Assembly: GCA_001464835.1 (NCBI GenBank)
Contig: LNDS01000053.1
Location: forward strand, 1-64,000
DNA from: Rhizobiales bacterium Ga0077525
GTDB taxonomy: Bacteria; Pseudomonadota; Alphaproteobacteria; Rhizobiales; Xanthobacteraceae
Direction: 5' to 3'
DNA: 64,000 bases
Below are positions 43,820-57,218 of this stretch, piece by piece. The notes beneath the pieces were generated by a model. It had not been told where the DNA came from, did not search any database, and worked only from the letters and a program-made list of their open reading frames with translations. A program made the position numbers and the translations under genes. Every line of letters begins with the position of its first letter. Positions within the stretch are counted from its first letter, which is position 1.

Positions 43820-45262
43820 CTAGCGCGGCAGCGTCGTCTTTCCCATCAGGAATTTGTCGACCGCGTGCGCGCACTGGCGGCCTTCGCGGATCGCCCACAC
43901 CACCAGCGACTGGCCGCGGCGCATGTCGCCGGCGGTGAACACCTTGGGCACCGAGGTCAGGTACGAATTGGTGTCGGCGCTCACATTGCCACGCCCGTCG
44001 AGCGCGACATTGAGCGACTTCAGCATGCCTTCGTGCAGCGGATGGACGAAGCCCATGGCCAGCAGCACGAGGTCGGCCTCGATATCGAATTCGGTACCGG
44101 GGATCGGCTTGAATTTGTCGTCGAGCCGCGCGCAATGCAGCTTCTTCACGTGGCCGTTTTCGCCGGAGAAGCTCTGCGTGCCGACCGCGAAGTCGCGCTC
44201 GACGCCTTCCTGATGGCTCGACGAGGTGCGCAGCTTGAGCGGCCAATCCGGCCAGGTCAGCAGCTTGTTTTCCATCGCCGGCGGTTGCGGCATGATTTCG
44301 AAATTGGCGACCGACAGCGCGCCCTGGCGGATCGAGGTGCCGATGCAGTCCGAGCCGGTGTCGCCGCCGCCGATCACGACCACTTTCTTGCCGGTAGCGA
44401 CGATGTTTTCGATGTTTCCGAGCGGCTCGTTGCCGACGCGGCGGTTCTGCTGCGGCAGGAAATCCATGGCGAAATGGATGCCCTTGAGCTCGCGGCCGGG
44501 TATCGGCAGATCGCGCGGCTTCTCGGCGCCGCCCGACAGCACGACGGCATCGTGCTCGGCGACGAGCTTGGCGATGTCGACATTAACGCCGACATCGGCG
44601 TTGTAATGGAACGTGACGCCTTCGCCTTCCATCTGCTTGATGCGGCGATCGACGTGCACCTTCTCCATCTTGAAGTCGGGAATGCCGTAACGCAAAAGGC
44701 CGCCGGCCTTGGCCCAGCGCTCATAGACATGCACTTCGTGTCCGGCGCGTGCCAGTTGCTGCGCGGCGGCAAGGCCTGCGGGGCCGGAGCCGATGACGGC
44801 GACTTTCTTGCCGGTTTTAACGGCGGCAACGTCGGCAATCAGGCCCTGCGCGATGGCGCGGTCGGCGATCTCGCATTCGATGGTCTTGATGGTGACCGGG
44901 TTGTCGTCGATGTTGAGCGTGCAGGACGCCTCGCACGGCGCCGGGCAGACGCGGCCGGTGAATTCCGGGAAATTGTTGGTCGAATGCAGGTTGCGCGCGG
45001 CTTCTTCCCAGTTGCCGCGATAGACCAGGTCGTTCCAGTCCGGAATCTGGTTGTTGACCGGGCAGCCGGTCGGCACGTTGGAGAGAAGCTGGGTGCCGTG
45101 GCAATAAGGTACGCCGCAATCCATGCAGCGCGCCGCCTGCTCGCGCACTTCCTTTTCGGGAAGCGGCAGCACGAACTCCCGCCAATGCTTGATACGCTCC
45201 TCGACCGGTGCGTATTTGCGGTCGTGGCGGTCGATTTCTAGAAACCCGGTGATCTTGCCCAT
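43820..45262 (-). CDS. gltD: Glutamate synthase small subunit
   Basis: 480 residues. N-terminal Fe-S part ([26 protein letters not shown]), FAD-binding '[20 protein letters not shown]' and NADPH-binding '[20 protein letters not shown]' are all in place. It feeds electrons from NADPH to the large subunit for making glutamate from glutamine and 2-oxoglutarate. Start ATG lies one base after the gltB stop, with GGAG overlapping the end of gltB. Confidence 0.96.
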   Translation of the reverse strand: MGKITGFLEIDRHDRKYAPVEERIKHWREFVLPLPEKEVREQAARCMDCGVPYCHGTQLLSNVPTGCPVNNQIPDWNDLVYRGNWEEAARNLHSTNNFPEFTGRVCPAPCEASCTLNIDDNPVTIKTIECEIADRAIAQGLIADVAAVKTGKKVAVIGSGPAGLAAAQQLARAGHEVHVYERWAKAGGLLRYGIPDFKMEKVHVDRRIKQMEGEGVTFHYNADVGVNVDIAKLVAEHDAVVLSGGAEKPRDLPIPGRELKGIHFAMDFLPQQNRRVGNEPLGNIENIVATGKKVVVIGGGDTGSDCIGTSIRQGALSVANFEIMPQPPAMENKLLTWPDWPLKLRTSSSHQEGVERDFAVGTQSFSGENGHVKKLHCARLDDKFKPIPGTEFDIEADLVLLAMGFVHPLHEGMLKSLNVALDGRGNVSADTNSYLTSVPKVFTAGDMRRGQSLVVWAIREGRQCAHAVDKFLMGKTTLPR

Positions 45263-45263
45263 C

Positions 45264-49988
<4,725 letters not shown>

Positions 49989-50377
49989 ATCGTCCTGCCT
50001 CGCCGGTGACTTCCGGCGTACTCGCCCGTCCGCGGAACCCGCGATTTTCGCGCGCCAAATTCCAGACGCTCAGCATCGCGGGCTATTCGCAATTAGGACA
50101 GCATTGCTGTCCTAATGGACCATGCCAAATTTTGCCCCGCCGCACAAGACTGGTCCACGTCCAAACTGACCGGCGCTTGCGCTTTATTGCGGGCTAGCCT
50201 TCCGGCCAAGCAAGAACAGGACCACGGGCACGCATTTTGCGCAATGGCGTTGCGCTTGGCCCACCGGCAAATCGCCTGCCGGATTAACCGTTTAACGGTG
50301 AATCCGGGAAATCGCCGCGTCCCGGCAGGCCTTGGCTATGGTCATGGAAACCTGAAATTCCCGACGGAGTGGCCGAC
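49989..50377. other. Divergent intergenic region gltB / DoxX-like
   Basis: About 390 bases without a supported gene. The palindrome at 50092-50116 is the only clear element. No riboswitch was recognised. Confidence 0.4.
50092..50116. promoter_or_regulatory. Perfect 25-bp palindrome, candidate operator upstream of gltB
   Basis: ATTAGGACA, GCATTGC, TGTCCTAAT: nine-base arms are perfect inverted copies and the centre is itself nearly symmetric. It lies 104 bases upstream of the gltB start and 262 bases from the DoxX-like start. No T-run follows, so it looks like a protein-binding site rather than a terminator. The cognate regulator is unknown. Confidence 0.6.
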
Positions 50378-50644
50378 ATGATCAACAACACATCCACCTT
50401 GCCGAATCTGGCCGAGCGCGCCTCCGGCGAGGCCGCCATGGCGCGGCTGGCCGACCGGCTGACCGCGATGGCGCCACCGCCGATGAATTTGTCGCCGACC
50501 GATATCGTGCGGCCGGCTTTCACCCCGTCGCCGGCGCTCAGTGCCAGCGCGGCGATCGCGCGCCGCGCCCACGAGCGCGCCCTAGCTTTATTTCCGCGTG
50601 TTCGTACGTGCCCTATGCGCTGGTGGCCCTTGGCCTGCGGCTGA
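50378..50644 (+). pseudogene. N-terminal fragment, probably the broken start of the DoxX-like gene
   Basis: 88 residues. The ATG is preceded by GGAG at eight bases, so translation should begin here. The sequence is polar up to 'ARRAHERALALFP' and then runs into nonsense, while the DoxX-like hydrophobic protein begins at the same place in another frame ('PYALVALGLRLIMARLFFLD'). Joining the two near 50590-50607 gives a continuous protein of a plausible kind. This points to a one-base insertion or two-base deletion relative to the ancestral gene, or a sequence error. As read, the fragment has no evident function alone. Confidence 0.5.
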
Positions 50645-51081
50645 TCATGGCGCGGCTGTTCTTCCTCGACGGCCAGACCCGCGTCGACGGTCCGCGCCTG
50701 TCGTTCAATCCGCTGGATTATGCCAGCCTCGATTTTCTGCGCGGCTTCGACTTTTCGGTCGTGCTGCCGATGCAGGTGAATGCGCAGACTTTCACGGCAT
50801 TCTCCGTGCAATATCCGCCGATCCCGGTGCCGCCGGTGCTGGCCGCCTATCTAGTGAGCTACGCCGAGTTCATCCTGCCCATCATGCTGGTGCTTGGCCT
50901 CGGCACGCGCTTCGCGGCGGTCGGCCTGCTGATCATGACGGCGATGATTTCGTACTTCGTGCTGCCGCATGCTCTGTTTACGACCCACATTTTCTGGGCG
51001 GCAATCCTGATGGTGCTAATCTCGCGCGGCCCCGGCCAGATCTCGATCGACCACATCATCCGCAAACTTGCCCGGCGCTAA
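50608..51081 (+). CDS. DoxX family membrane protein (possibly missing its N-terminus by frameshift)
   Basis: 157 residues from a GTG, with four hydrophobic segments: about 1-18, 76-94 (PVLAAYLVSYAEFILPIMLV), 98-118 and 122-142. 'GLRLIMARLFFLDGQTRVDG' and 'FILPIMLVLGLGTRFAAVGL' are recognisable as the DoxX/SURF4-like family, small redox-associated or unknown membrane proteins. No ribosome site precedes the GTG; the natural start is probably 50378 in another frame. The next gene begins 24 bases after the stop. Confidence 0.7.
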   Translation: MPYALVALGLRLIMARLFFLDGQTRVDGPRLSFNPLDYASLDFLRGFDFSVVLPMQVNAQTFTAFSVQYPPIPVPPVLAAYLVSYAEFILPIMLVLGLGTRFAAVGLLIMTAMISYFVLPHALFTTHIFWAAILMVLISRGPGQISIDHIIRKLARR

Positions 51082-51104
51082 AGGCCGGGCAAAAGGCAGG
51101 CGCT

Positions 51105-51851
51105 TTGACAAAGCCATTGACCATCGGCCTGGCCTTCGCGGCGATGATCGCCGGCGCGCTGGCACTGGACACGTTCGACAAGGCGCCGCCGCCGTCTGCC
51201 GCCATCGTGACGGAAGCCGCGGCCGCTGAAAGTGAGCCGAAGCCTGTGCTGGTCCGCATGGCGCAACTGGCGGTCACTCAGCCCTATATGTTTGACTACG
51301 AACGCGGGCCGCGCATCATCCATGTGCCGCAGCCCGGCGACCGTGTGGCAGGTAGGCCCGCCGCGCGCGCCAGCATCGAACGCCGCCCGCCGCCCGCCGC
51401 GATCGAGGAAGACGACGATGAGGACGACGTCATCGAGGCCGCGCCGCCGCCGCGCCCGCGTGCGGTCGTGCCGCCCAAGCCGCGCCTGGCCGCGACGCCG
51501 CCGCAACCGCCCGCCGCAATCACGCCGCGCTGGAAATTGCGCAGTGAATCCCCGCCGCCGCCACCGCCTGGCCCGCGCCGCGCGATCCTGAGTGCGCCGC
51601 CGCCAAGCGCCGATGGCCCGACGCCGTTGCGGCCGACGCCGCGCTTCGAGGCCAAACGCTTCGATACCAAGACCGAGAATGGCCAGAAATTCGCAGCACC
51701 TGTCGAACCGGTCTCGCCCGCGCCTATGGTGAGCGAAAGCCAGCCGCCGCTCGGCTATTCGCCGCCGGCAACGCCGGCAGCAACGGCGGTAACGGCAACG
51801 CCGCCCGAGGAAACGCAGGCTGTCCCGGCTGAGTCAGCGCCGGCGGAGTGA
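51105..51851 (+). CDS. Proline-rich membrane-anchored hypothetical protein
   Basis: 248 residues from a likely TTG start preceded by a GGCAGG-type site; the frame has no better initiation codon nearby. The N-terminus KPLTIGLAFAAMIAGALA is a signal or anchor. The rest is low-complexity Pro/Ala/Glu/Asp, with an acidic patch (EEDDDEDD, residues about 99-106) and runs of six prolines, and no fold motif. A domain was not recognised. Probably a periplasmic disordered protein co-transcribed with the DoxX-like gene. Confidence 0.6.
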   Translation: MTKPLTIGLAFAAMIAGALALDTFDKAPPPSAAIVTEAAAAESEPKPVLVRMAQLAVTQPYMFDYERGPRIIHVPQPGDRVAGRPAARASIERRPPPAAIEEDDDEDDVIEAAPPPRPRAVVPPKPRLAATPPQPPAAITPRWKLRSESPPPPPPGPRRAILSAPPPSADGPTPLRPTPRFEAKRFDTKTENGQKFAAPVEPVSPAPMVSESQPPLGYSPPATPAATAVTATPPEETQAVPAESAPAE

Positions 51852-51875
51852 TCTCACACGTCAGTCCAAAATAAA

Positions 51876-51898
51876 GCGCCCCGGAAATTCCGGGGCGC
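51876..51898 (-). terminator. Intrinsic terminator, mainly for hsp20
   Basis: Nine-base arms GCGCCCCGG (51876-51884) and CCGGGGCGC (51890-51898). On the minus strand it is followed by TTTATTTT, so it best terminates the hsp20 transcript; on the plus strand the following T run is short. Confidence 0.8.
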
Positions 51899-51930
51899 CG
51901 ATGTTTTCATGTTCTGGAGTTCGCCGAGGT

Positions 51931-52386
51931 TCAGGCGGCGACTTTGTTTTCAACAACCTGAGGCTTGGCGTTTGCGTTGCCGATCGGGATCTGGCGCGGC
52001 TTCTTGGCCTCGGGAATTTCCCGCACCAGTTCGACGTGCAGCAAACCGTTCTCGAGCACCGCGTTCTTCACCGTGACGTAGTCGGCGAGCTGGAACTGGC
52101 GCTCGAAGGCGCGCGCGGCGATGCCCTGGTACAGAACTTCGCCGCTCTGCTCGGAGGTCGTCTGCTTGGCGCCCTTGATGGTCAGCGTGTTCTCTTTCGA
52201 TTCGATTGAAAGCTCGTTCTCGCTGAAGCCGGCCACAGCGACAGTGACGCGGTAGTCGTTTTCGCCGGTCCGCTCGATGTTATAAGGCGGGTAGCCCGGA
52301 GCGGCTTCGGCGCCGTCCATCAGCGAAAACAGCCGGTCGAAACCGACGGTGGAACGGTAAAGGGGGGAGAGGTCGAAAGTACGCAT
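51931..52386 (-). CDS. Hsp20 family small heat-shock protein (IbpA-like)
   Basis: 151 residues. The alpha-crystallin domain spans about 36-128: 'YPPYNIERTGENDYRVTVAV', 'LYQGIAARAFERQFQLADYV' and ENGLLHVELVREIPEAKKPR. It begins MRTFDLSPLYRSTVGFDRLF, as in class A IbpA-like proteins of rhizobia. It binds unfolded proteins and prevents aggregation. AAAGGAGGA precedes the ATG and lies inside a ROSE-type hairpin, so translation should be temperature-dependent, and a RpoH-like promoter is found upstream. Confidence 0.93.
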   Translation of the reverse strand: MRTFDLSPLYRSTVGFDRLFSLMDGAEAAPGYPPYNIERTGENDYRVTVAVAGFSENELSIESKENTLTIKGAKQTTSEQSGEVLYQGIAARAFERQFQLADYVTVKNAVLENGLLHVELVREIPEAKKPRQIPIGNANAKPQVVENKVAA

Positions 52387-52487
52387 GTCTAAGTCCTCCT
52401 TTTGAGCGACTTCGTGAAGTGTCCCCGGGCAAGTCCGCCGAATGGCCGAACCTTAAAGCCCGAGGCGCAGCCTTTATGGCCTGCGCA
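52387..52487 (-). ncRNA. ROSE-type RNA thermometer (5' leader of hsp20)
   Basis: The leader of about 100 nt folds into successive hairpins, read here in plus coordinates: stem 52465-52470/52481-52486 (GCGCAG/CTGCGC), stem 52426-52430/52458-52462, short stem 52409-52420 (ACTTC/GAAGT), and a final hairpin 52393-52410. The last, read on the minus strand, is GTCGCTC AAAAG GAGGAC, pairing the ribosome site with a TCGCT segment and leaving an unpaired G. From recall, U(U/C)GCU opposite the Shine-Dalgarno is the hallmark of ROSE elements, which sit before hsp20 genes in Bradyrhizobium and relatives. Confidence 0.82.
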
Positions 52488-52493
52488 AAACAG

Positions 52494-52522
52494 ATATGGG
52501 AACGCCATTTCGGCCCTGCAAG
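52494..52522 (-). promoter_or_regulatory. Candidate RpoH (sigma32) promoter of hsp20
   Basis: On the minus strand CTTGCA (complement of 52517-52522), a 17-base spacer and CCATAT (complement of 52494-52499) resemble the alphaproteobacterial RpoH consensus. The start would be near 52487, right at the first hairpin of the ROSE leader. Confidence 0.55.
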
Positions 52523-52652
52523 AGGTTGGCGCCATTGCCCCAAATATTTGAAATAATGACATTTTTTTCAATTTCCGGCGCGGCTTAACAAATCCGACCG
52601 CAATACTCTATAAGGCGCAAAGCCCTTCGCGCACCGGCTTAACTGCGGCGTC

Positions 52653-53597
52653 ATGAAATTCATTTCCATTCCTGCCAATCCGGTGCCCGATAACGGGTTG
52701 GCCGGCGTCATCAAGACCCCGGACGGGGTGACGCTGCGCTTTGGCCGCTGGGACCCGCCGCCCGGCCGCAAGGGCACCGTCGTGATCCTGCAGGGCCGCT
52801 CGGAATACATCGAAAAATACTTCGAGACGGTGCGCGATCTGCGCGCGCGCGGCTTCGCGGTGGCGACCTTCGACTGGCGCGGGCAAGGCCTGTCCGACCG
52901 TGCGCTGTCCGACCGCCGCAAGGGTCACGTCAAGAACTTCTCGCAATACGCCACCGACCTTGCCGCCTTCATGGAGCAGGTCGTGCTGCCGGATTGTCCG
53001 CCGCCGTATTTCGCGCTCGGACATTCGATGGGCGGCGCCATCGTCATCGCCTCCTGCCATGATGGCAGCCGCTGGTTCGAGCGCGTCGTTCTGACCGCGC
53101 CGATGATCGCGCTCCGCCCCGGCAAACTGACGCACATCGCCGGCCCGCTGGCGCGCGTCATGCGTTTCTTCGGCCGCGGTGCGGCCTATGTGCCGACCGG
53201 CGACAGCCAATTGTCGGGCACGGAAAATTTCATCGGCAATGTGCTGACCTCCGATCCGGTGCGCTTCGCGCGCAACGCGGCGGTGTTGCAGGAAGAGCCC
53301 GATCTCGGGCTCGGCGCGCCGACCATCGCCTGGGCCGACGGCGCCATCCGCCTGATGAAGAAATTCGCCGTGCCGTCCTATGCAGCGCGCATCCGCCAGC
53401 CGATGCTGCTGGTGGCGGCCGGTTACGACGAAGTGGTCTCGACCTCGGCGATCGAAGCCTTCGGCATGAATCTGCTCGCCGGGCGGCATCTCATTCTGCC
53501 CGGCGCCAAGCACGAGATTTTGCAGGAGCAGGATGCCTTCCGCGCGCAGTTCTGGGCGGCGTTTGACGCCTTCGTGCCCGGCACGCCGCGGTATTAG
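52653..53597 (+). CDS. Alpha/beta hydrolase, lysophospholipase-like (PldB family)
   Basis: 314 residues. The nucleophile elbow is GHSMGGA with Ser125; earlier motifs are 'FATFDWRGQGLSDR'-like (VATFDWRGQGLSD) and LQGRSEYIEKYFETV, typical of the PldB/monoacylglycerol-lipase group. The catalytic Asp is probably in 'VAAGYDEVVSTSA' and His in PGAKHEILQE. Likely hydrolyses lysophospholipids or monoacylglycerols in the cytoplasm (no signal peptide). Divergent from hsp20, convergent with the substrate-binding gene downstream. Confidence 0.9.
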   Translation: MKFISIPANPVPDNGLAGVIKTPDGVTLRFGRWDPPPGRKGTVVILQGRSEYIEKYFETVRDLRARGFAVATFDWRGQGLSDRALSDRRKGHVKNFSQYATDLAAFMEQVVLPDCPPPYFALGHSMGGAIVIASCHDGSRWFERVVLTAPMIALRPGKLTHIAGPLARVMRFFGRGAAYVPTGDSQLSGTENFIGNVLTSDPVRFARNAAVLQEEPDLGLGAPTIAWADGAIRLMKKFAVPSYAARIRQPMLLVAAGYDEVVSTSAIEAFGMNLLAGRHLILPGAKHEILQEQDAFRAQFWAAFDAFVPGTPRY

Positions 53598-53667
53598 CCG
53601 CCGTCAATAGGAAACGCCGGCAGCCTCCGCGGCCGCCGGCGCCTCATCGGTTCTTCCGCAGCTTGAA

Positions 53668-54627
53668 TCAGCGCGGCGGGATCTGGATCAACTCGTCAAG
53701 CTGCGCCTTGGTCAATTCGGTGGCGGTGAACTTCAACGTGACCGCGTCCTTGACGATGGTATCGAGCCCGACGATCTTGTCCGGCTCAATCGATGCGCGC
53801 GGGAAGAAGTCGTCACGCGTGCGCTTGGCCTTCGCTTCGGAGATTTTCAGCCAGTCCGCATAGACCTTCAGCGCGTTCGGATCGGTATAGAGATAGTTCA
53901 CCGTCTCGCGATAGGCTTTCATGTAGCGGGCAACGACGTCCTTGTTCTTTTTAAGATAATCGGCGTTGGCGATATTGAGCCGCACCGTCTGGCCTTTGAA
54001 CACCGACGCATCATTGCCGGTGGCGATGATCCGGATCTGCTTGGCGTCAAGCTGATCGAGGCCGAAGGGCGGCGCCGCCCAGCCGACGTCGATCTGCCCG
54101 GACATTACCGCCGTGATATTGGCCGCCGGCCCACCCATCGCCGTCGGCTTGGCCTTGAGTTTGTACTCATCAATGAACGCCTTGACGACGCCGTGGGTCG
54201 ACGAGCCGTTGGTGGAATAAGCGAGTATCTTGTCGTCGGTATCCTTCAAGGTCTTGATCGGCGAGTCCGCCTTCACGTACCAATAGAGATCGCCGGCGCC
54301 AGTGGTCTCGGCGCCAATGACGCGCACCGGCGCGCCTTTTGAATAGGCGCTGAGCACGCCCATCACGCCGGCGGCGATGCCGATATCGACGCTGCCGGAA
54401 ATCACCGCCTGCTGGGTTTCGCCGGCGCCTTGCGTGTAGACGATATCCAGCTTCAGCCCATGCTTCTTGAAGATGCCGGCGAGCTGACCGACCTCCGATA
54501 CCGAGGTGTCCCAATTGCCGCGTTGGCCGACGGCCAGCTTGATGGTGTCTTCGGCGGAAGCGGTTGTCGCCGATGCCGCCAGTAGCGACAGCGCCGTCAG
54601 TGCACCAACGACTGTTCTCTTGTTCAT
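53668..54627 (-). CDS. ABC-type substrate-binding protein (NMT1/SsuA-like), orphan
   Basis: 319 residues with signal peptide MNKRTVVGALTALSLLAASATTASA. 'IVYTQGAGETQQAVISGSVD', GIAAGVMGVLSAYSKGAPV and 'AAPPFGLDQLDAKQIRIIAT' are typical of the NMT1/taurine/nitrate receptor fold. No permease or ATPase gene is adjacent, so its transporter partner must be encoded elsewhere, or it acts as a sensor. It lies 24 bases downstream of a Rieske oxygenase on the same strand, suggesting it binds the oxygenase's substrate. Confidence 0.88.
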   Translation of the reverse strand: MNKRTVVGALTALSLLAASATTASAEDTIKLAVGQRGNWDTSVSEVGQLAGIFKKHGLKLDIVYTQGAGETQQAVISGSVDIGIAAGVMGVLSAYSKGAPVRVIGAETTGAGDLYWYVKADSPIKTLKDTDDKILAYSTNGSSTHGVVKAFIDEYKLKAKPTAMGGPAANITAVMSGQIDVGWAAPPFGLDQLDAKQIRIIATGNDASVFKGQTVRLNIANADYLKKNKDVVARYMKAYRETVNYLYTDPNALKVYADWLKISEAKAKRTRDDFFPRASIEPDKIVGLDTIVKDAVTLKFTATELTKAQLDELIQIPPR

Positions 54628-54651
54628 TTCGTCCTCCCTGAGTTTTATGTT

Positions 54652-55956
54652 CTACTTGGCCGTCTGTCGGACCCGTTCGAGCGGGGCCTCGCTGCCGCCG
54701 CCGAGGCTGCGCCAGTTCGTCGTCTTCGGTACTACGCCTTCATAAGAACTGATGGTGGCGTGCGCGATATGCGGATCGGTGGTGCCGAGCGCGGCGCCGC
54801 CGCTTTGCACAGCGCGCGCGGCTTCCACCATCAACCGGCGGAATGCCACCACCGCCGTATCGCTGGCGCCGACCCGGTCTTTCGACCGGTCGCTGATCGG
54901 CCCCATCGATTCCCACATAGCGATGTCCTGGTTGGGGATGCCGCTGATGCCGGTAAAATTGTCGGCCTTCATCGCCGCGCGGTCCTGGCCGTACAGGTTG
55001 TCGCGATTGCGCATGCCGTTGAAATGTTCGTCGACGTCGACGCCCCATTCCAGTCTGTTGAATTTGCGCCAGGTGTCGGCGTCGATACCGGGCTTGTCGG
55101 CTCCGGCCCAGGCGATGAAGTAGAAGATCGTCGTGTTGTCATCTTCCGGCGTCAGCAAGGTCGCGACGTTGTAGGAACTGTTCGGTGGAATGAGCGCGGT
55201 GTAGGGCGCGATATAGACCGTGGTGCGGATGTAGTCGTGCGTCGCCTCGTTCATGATCGGCCGCCGGATCGCCGCATAGCGAAATCCGTAGCTGGTGCGC
55301 TCGATCTGGAAGCGCGGCGCCTTGTCGTTCGACGGCCGCAGCCATGCCGCCTCGGTCGCTTTGGCGACTTCGACATCGGCCGGCAGCATGTCGGAAGAAT
55401 GCAGGCTGGACGAATGCGCCGAGTCGATCTGGCCTTCGAGGATCTGCGCCCAGTTGCAATTCACCCGCACCTTGGTGGCGCTGACCTTGGCATCCTTCGT
55501 CGGCGCGAAAGCCGGCGGCTCGAATTCGCGCATCTCTTCGGGCGGGCCCATGTAGCACCAGACGAAACCGCCGGCCTCGCGTGCCGGATAGGATTTGTGT
55601 TTGACGCGATCGGGGATCAGGCTATTGGCCGGTTCGGACGCCATCTCGACGATGTTGCCATCGACGTCGAATTTCCAGCCATGATAGAGGCAGCGCAGCC
55701 CGCATTCCTCGTTCCGTGCGAACACCAGCGATGCGCGCCGGTGCGAGCAATATTCGTCGAGCACGCCGATGCGGCCGCGGCTGTCGCGGAAGACGACGAG
55801 GCTTTCGCCGAGCAGACGCACCTTGATAGGTTTGCCGTCGGCTTCCGGCACTTCCTCGGAAAGACAGGCGGCGATCCAGTGACGGCGCATGATCGCGCCC
55901 ATCGGGGCGTCGCCCTCGACGCGGCACAGCAGATCGTTTTCTTCCGGCGTCATCAT
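54652..55956 (-). CDS. Rieske-type aromatic ring oxygenase, large subunit
   Basis: 434 residues. Rieske [2Fe-2S] motif CSH (Cys70, His72) and CLYH (Cys89, His92), with the expected 16-residue gap. Mononuclear iron site DSAHSSSLH: Asp178, His181, His186. The N-terminal layout and 'RVNCNWAQILEGQIDSAH' resemble phthalate-type or vanillate-type oxygenases with a single component fed by a separate reductase. The iron site hydroxylates or O-demethylates an aromatic ring. No reductase gene is nearby. Divergent from the Gfo/Idh gene, with a perfect palindrome between. Confidence 0.92.
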   Translation of the reverse strand: MMTPEENDLLCRVEGDAPMGAIMRRHWIAACLSEEVPEADGKPIKVRLLGESLVVFRDSRGRIGVLDEYCSHRRASLVFARNEECGLRCLYHGWKFDVDGNIVEMASEPANSLIPDRVKHKSYPAREAGGFVWCYMGPPEEMREFEPPAFAPTKDAKVSATKVRVNCNWAQILEGQIDSAHSSSLHSSDMLPADVEVAKATEAAWLRPSNDKAPRFQIERTSYGFRYAAIRRPIMNEATHDYIRTTVYIAPYTALIPPNSSYNVATLLTPEDDNTTIFYFIAWAGADKPGIDADTWRKFNRLEWGVDVDEHFNGMRNRDNLYGQDRAAMKADNFTGISGIPNQDIAMWESMGPISDRSKDRVGASDTAVVAFRRLMVEAARAVQSGGAALGTTDPHIAHATISSYEGVVPKTTNWRSLGGGSEAPLERVRQTAK

Positions 55957-56010
55957 GGCGGCGTCCTCCGGTCCGGCGCGATGGCAGCAATTTTCGCTCG
56001 CGCATTTTTT

Positions 56011-56024
56011 CTTAGATATCTAAG
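56011..56024. promoter_or_regulatory. Perfect 14-bp palindrome, candidate MarR operator
   Basis: CTTAGATATCTAAG lies between the divergent Rieske and Gfo/Idh genes, 55 bases before the Rieske ATG and 40 bases before the Gfo/Idh TTG. A MarR-family regulator is encoded next to the latter. Size and symmetry fit a MarR site. Confidence 0.6.
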
Positions 56025-56063
56025 ATAAACCGTGGACGGCAATCTTGTCGAGGCGGGCCCCCC

Positions 56064-57218
56064 TTGAACGACGTCGAAAATCGGACGCTGAAACTGGGCG
56101 TGATCGGCCTTGGCCGTGCTTTTAGCCTGATGTTGCCGACATTCGCCGGCGATTCGAGGATATCGCTGGTCGCTGCGGCAGATACGCGCGAGGCCGCGCG
56201 GCGGCGCTTTGCCGCAGATTTCAGCGGCAAAGCCTATGCGACGGCGGGGGAACTGTGCGCGGATCCGCATGTCGAGGTCGTTTATGTTGCGACGCCGCAT
56301 CAGTTTCATGCGCAACAGGCTGTGCTGGCGGCGCGGCAAGGCAAGCATCTCCTGATCGAAAAGCCGCTGGCGCTGACGCTCGACGATTGCGCCGCCATCG
56401 TTGCGGCGGCGCGCACGGCGGGTGTTCACCTCGTCGTCGGGCATTCGCATTCCTTCGACGCGCCGGTGCAGCGGTTGCGCGCGCTTGTCCAAAGCGGCGC
56501 GTTCGGCGCGGTGCGCATGATCAACGCCATCAACTACACCGACTATCTGTCTCGCCCGCGGCGTCCGGAAGAACTCGACACCGCAAAGGGCGGCGGCGCG
56601 GTCTATAATCAGGCGGCGCATCAGGTCGATGTCGTACGGTTTATTGCCGGCGAGCAGGTGACCGGCGTGCGTGCGATGACCGGCGCGTGGGACAAAGCGC
56701 GGCCGACCGAAGGCGCCTATGCCGCCTTGCTGACGTTTTCCGGCGGCGCGTTCGCTTCGCTGAGCTACAATGGTTTCGGCCATTTCGATTCCGACGAATG
56801 GCAAAACTGGGTCGGGGAGTTGGGCCAGCAAAAGCCGCCGCAGGGGACGCCGCGGCAGCGCTTCGCCAGTGCGGCGGAAGAAACCGCTTTCAAGAATGCG
56901 CGCAACTATGGTGGCGATAATTACAAACAAGCGGCGGCGCCGGTGGCACATAACCACTTCGGTACCGTGCTGGTCAGTTGCGATCGCGCCGACCTGCGCG
57001 CCATGCCGAACGGCGTCATGATTTACGAGAATGGATCGGGACGTCTCGATGCGCTGCCGCCGCCCGCCGTGCCCCGCAGCGAGGTCATCGACGAACTCTA
57101 TCGCGCCGTCGTGTTCGGCGAAAAACCTCTGCATGACGGCGCCTGGGCGATGGGGACCATGAACGTCATCATCGCTATGCTGCGCTCGGCGCGCGAAAGC
57201 CGCGATGTCGCGATCTAA
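56064..57218 (+). CDS. Gfo/Idh/MocA family oxidoreductase
   Basis: 384 residues from a TTG. N-terminal nucleotide-binding motif GVIGLGRAFSLML, then 'EVVYVATPHQFHAQQAVLAA' and HLLIEKPLALTLDD with the catalytic Lys-Pro pair EKP. The C-terminal half is the usual dehydrogenase domain. It should use NAD(P) to oxidise or reduce a sugar-like or cyclic substrate. Its position opposite the Rieske oxygenase suggests a role in the same catabolic module, an inference. The stop overlaps the MarR gene by 14 bases. Confidence 0.9.
   Translation: MNDVENRTLKLGVIGLGRAFSLMLPTFAGDSRISLVAAADTREAARRRFAADFSGKAYATAGELCADPHVEVVYVATPHQFHAQQAVLAARQGKHLLIEKPLALTLDDCAAIVAAARTAGVHLVVGHSHSFDAPVQRLRALVQSGAFGAVRMINAINYTDYLSRPRRPEELDTAKGGGAVYNQAAHQVDVVRFIAGEQVTGVRAMTGAWDKARPTEGAYAALLTFSGGAFASLSYNGFGHFDSDEWQNWVGELGQQKPPQGTPRQRFASAAEETAFKNARNYGGDNYKQAAAPVAHNHFGTVLVSCDRADLRAMPNGVMIYENGSGRLDALPPPAVPRSEVIDELYRAVVFGEKPLHDGAWAMGTMNVIIAMLRSARESRDVAI

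Noticed and set aside
53615..53641. Terminator between the hydrolase and substrate-binding gene
   Set aside because: An inverted repeat CGCCGGC/GCCGGCG exists, but no T-run follows on either strand, so evidence is too weak to list.
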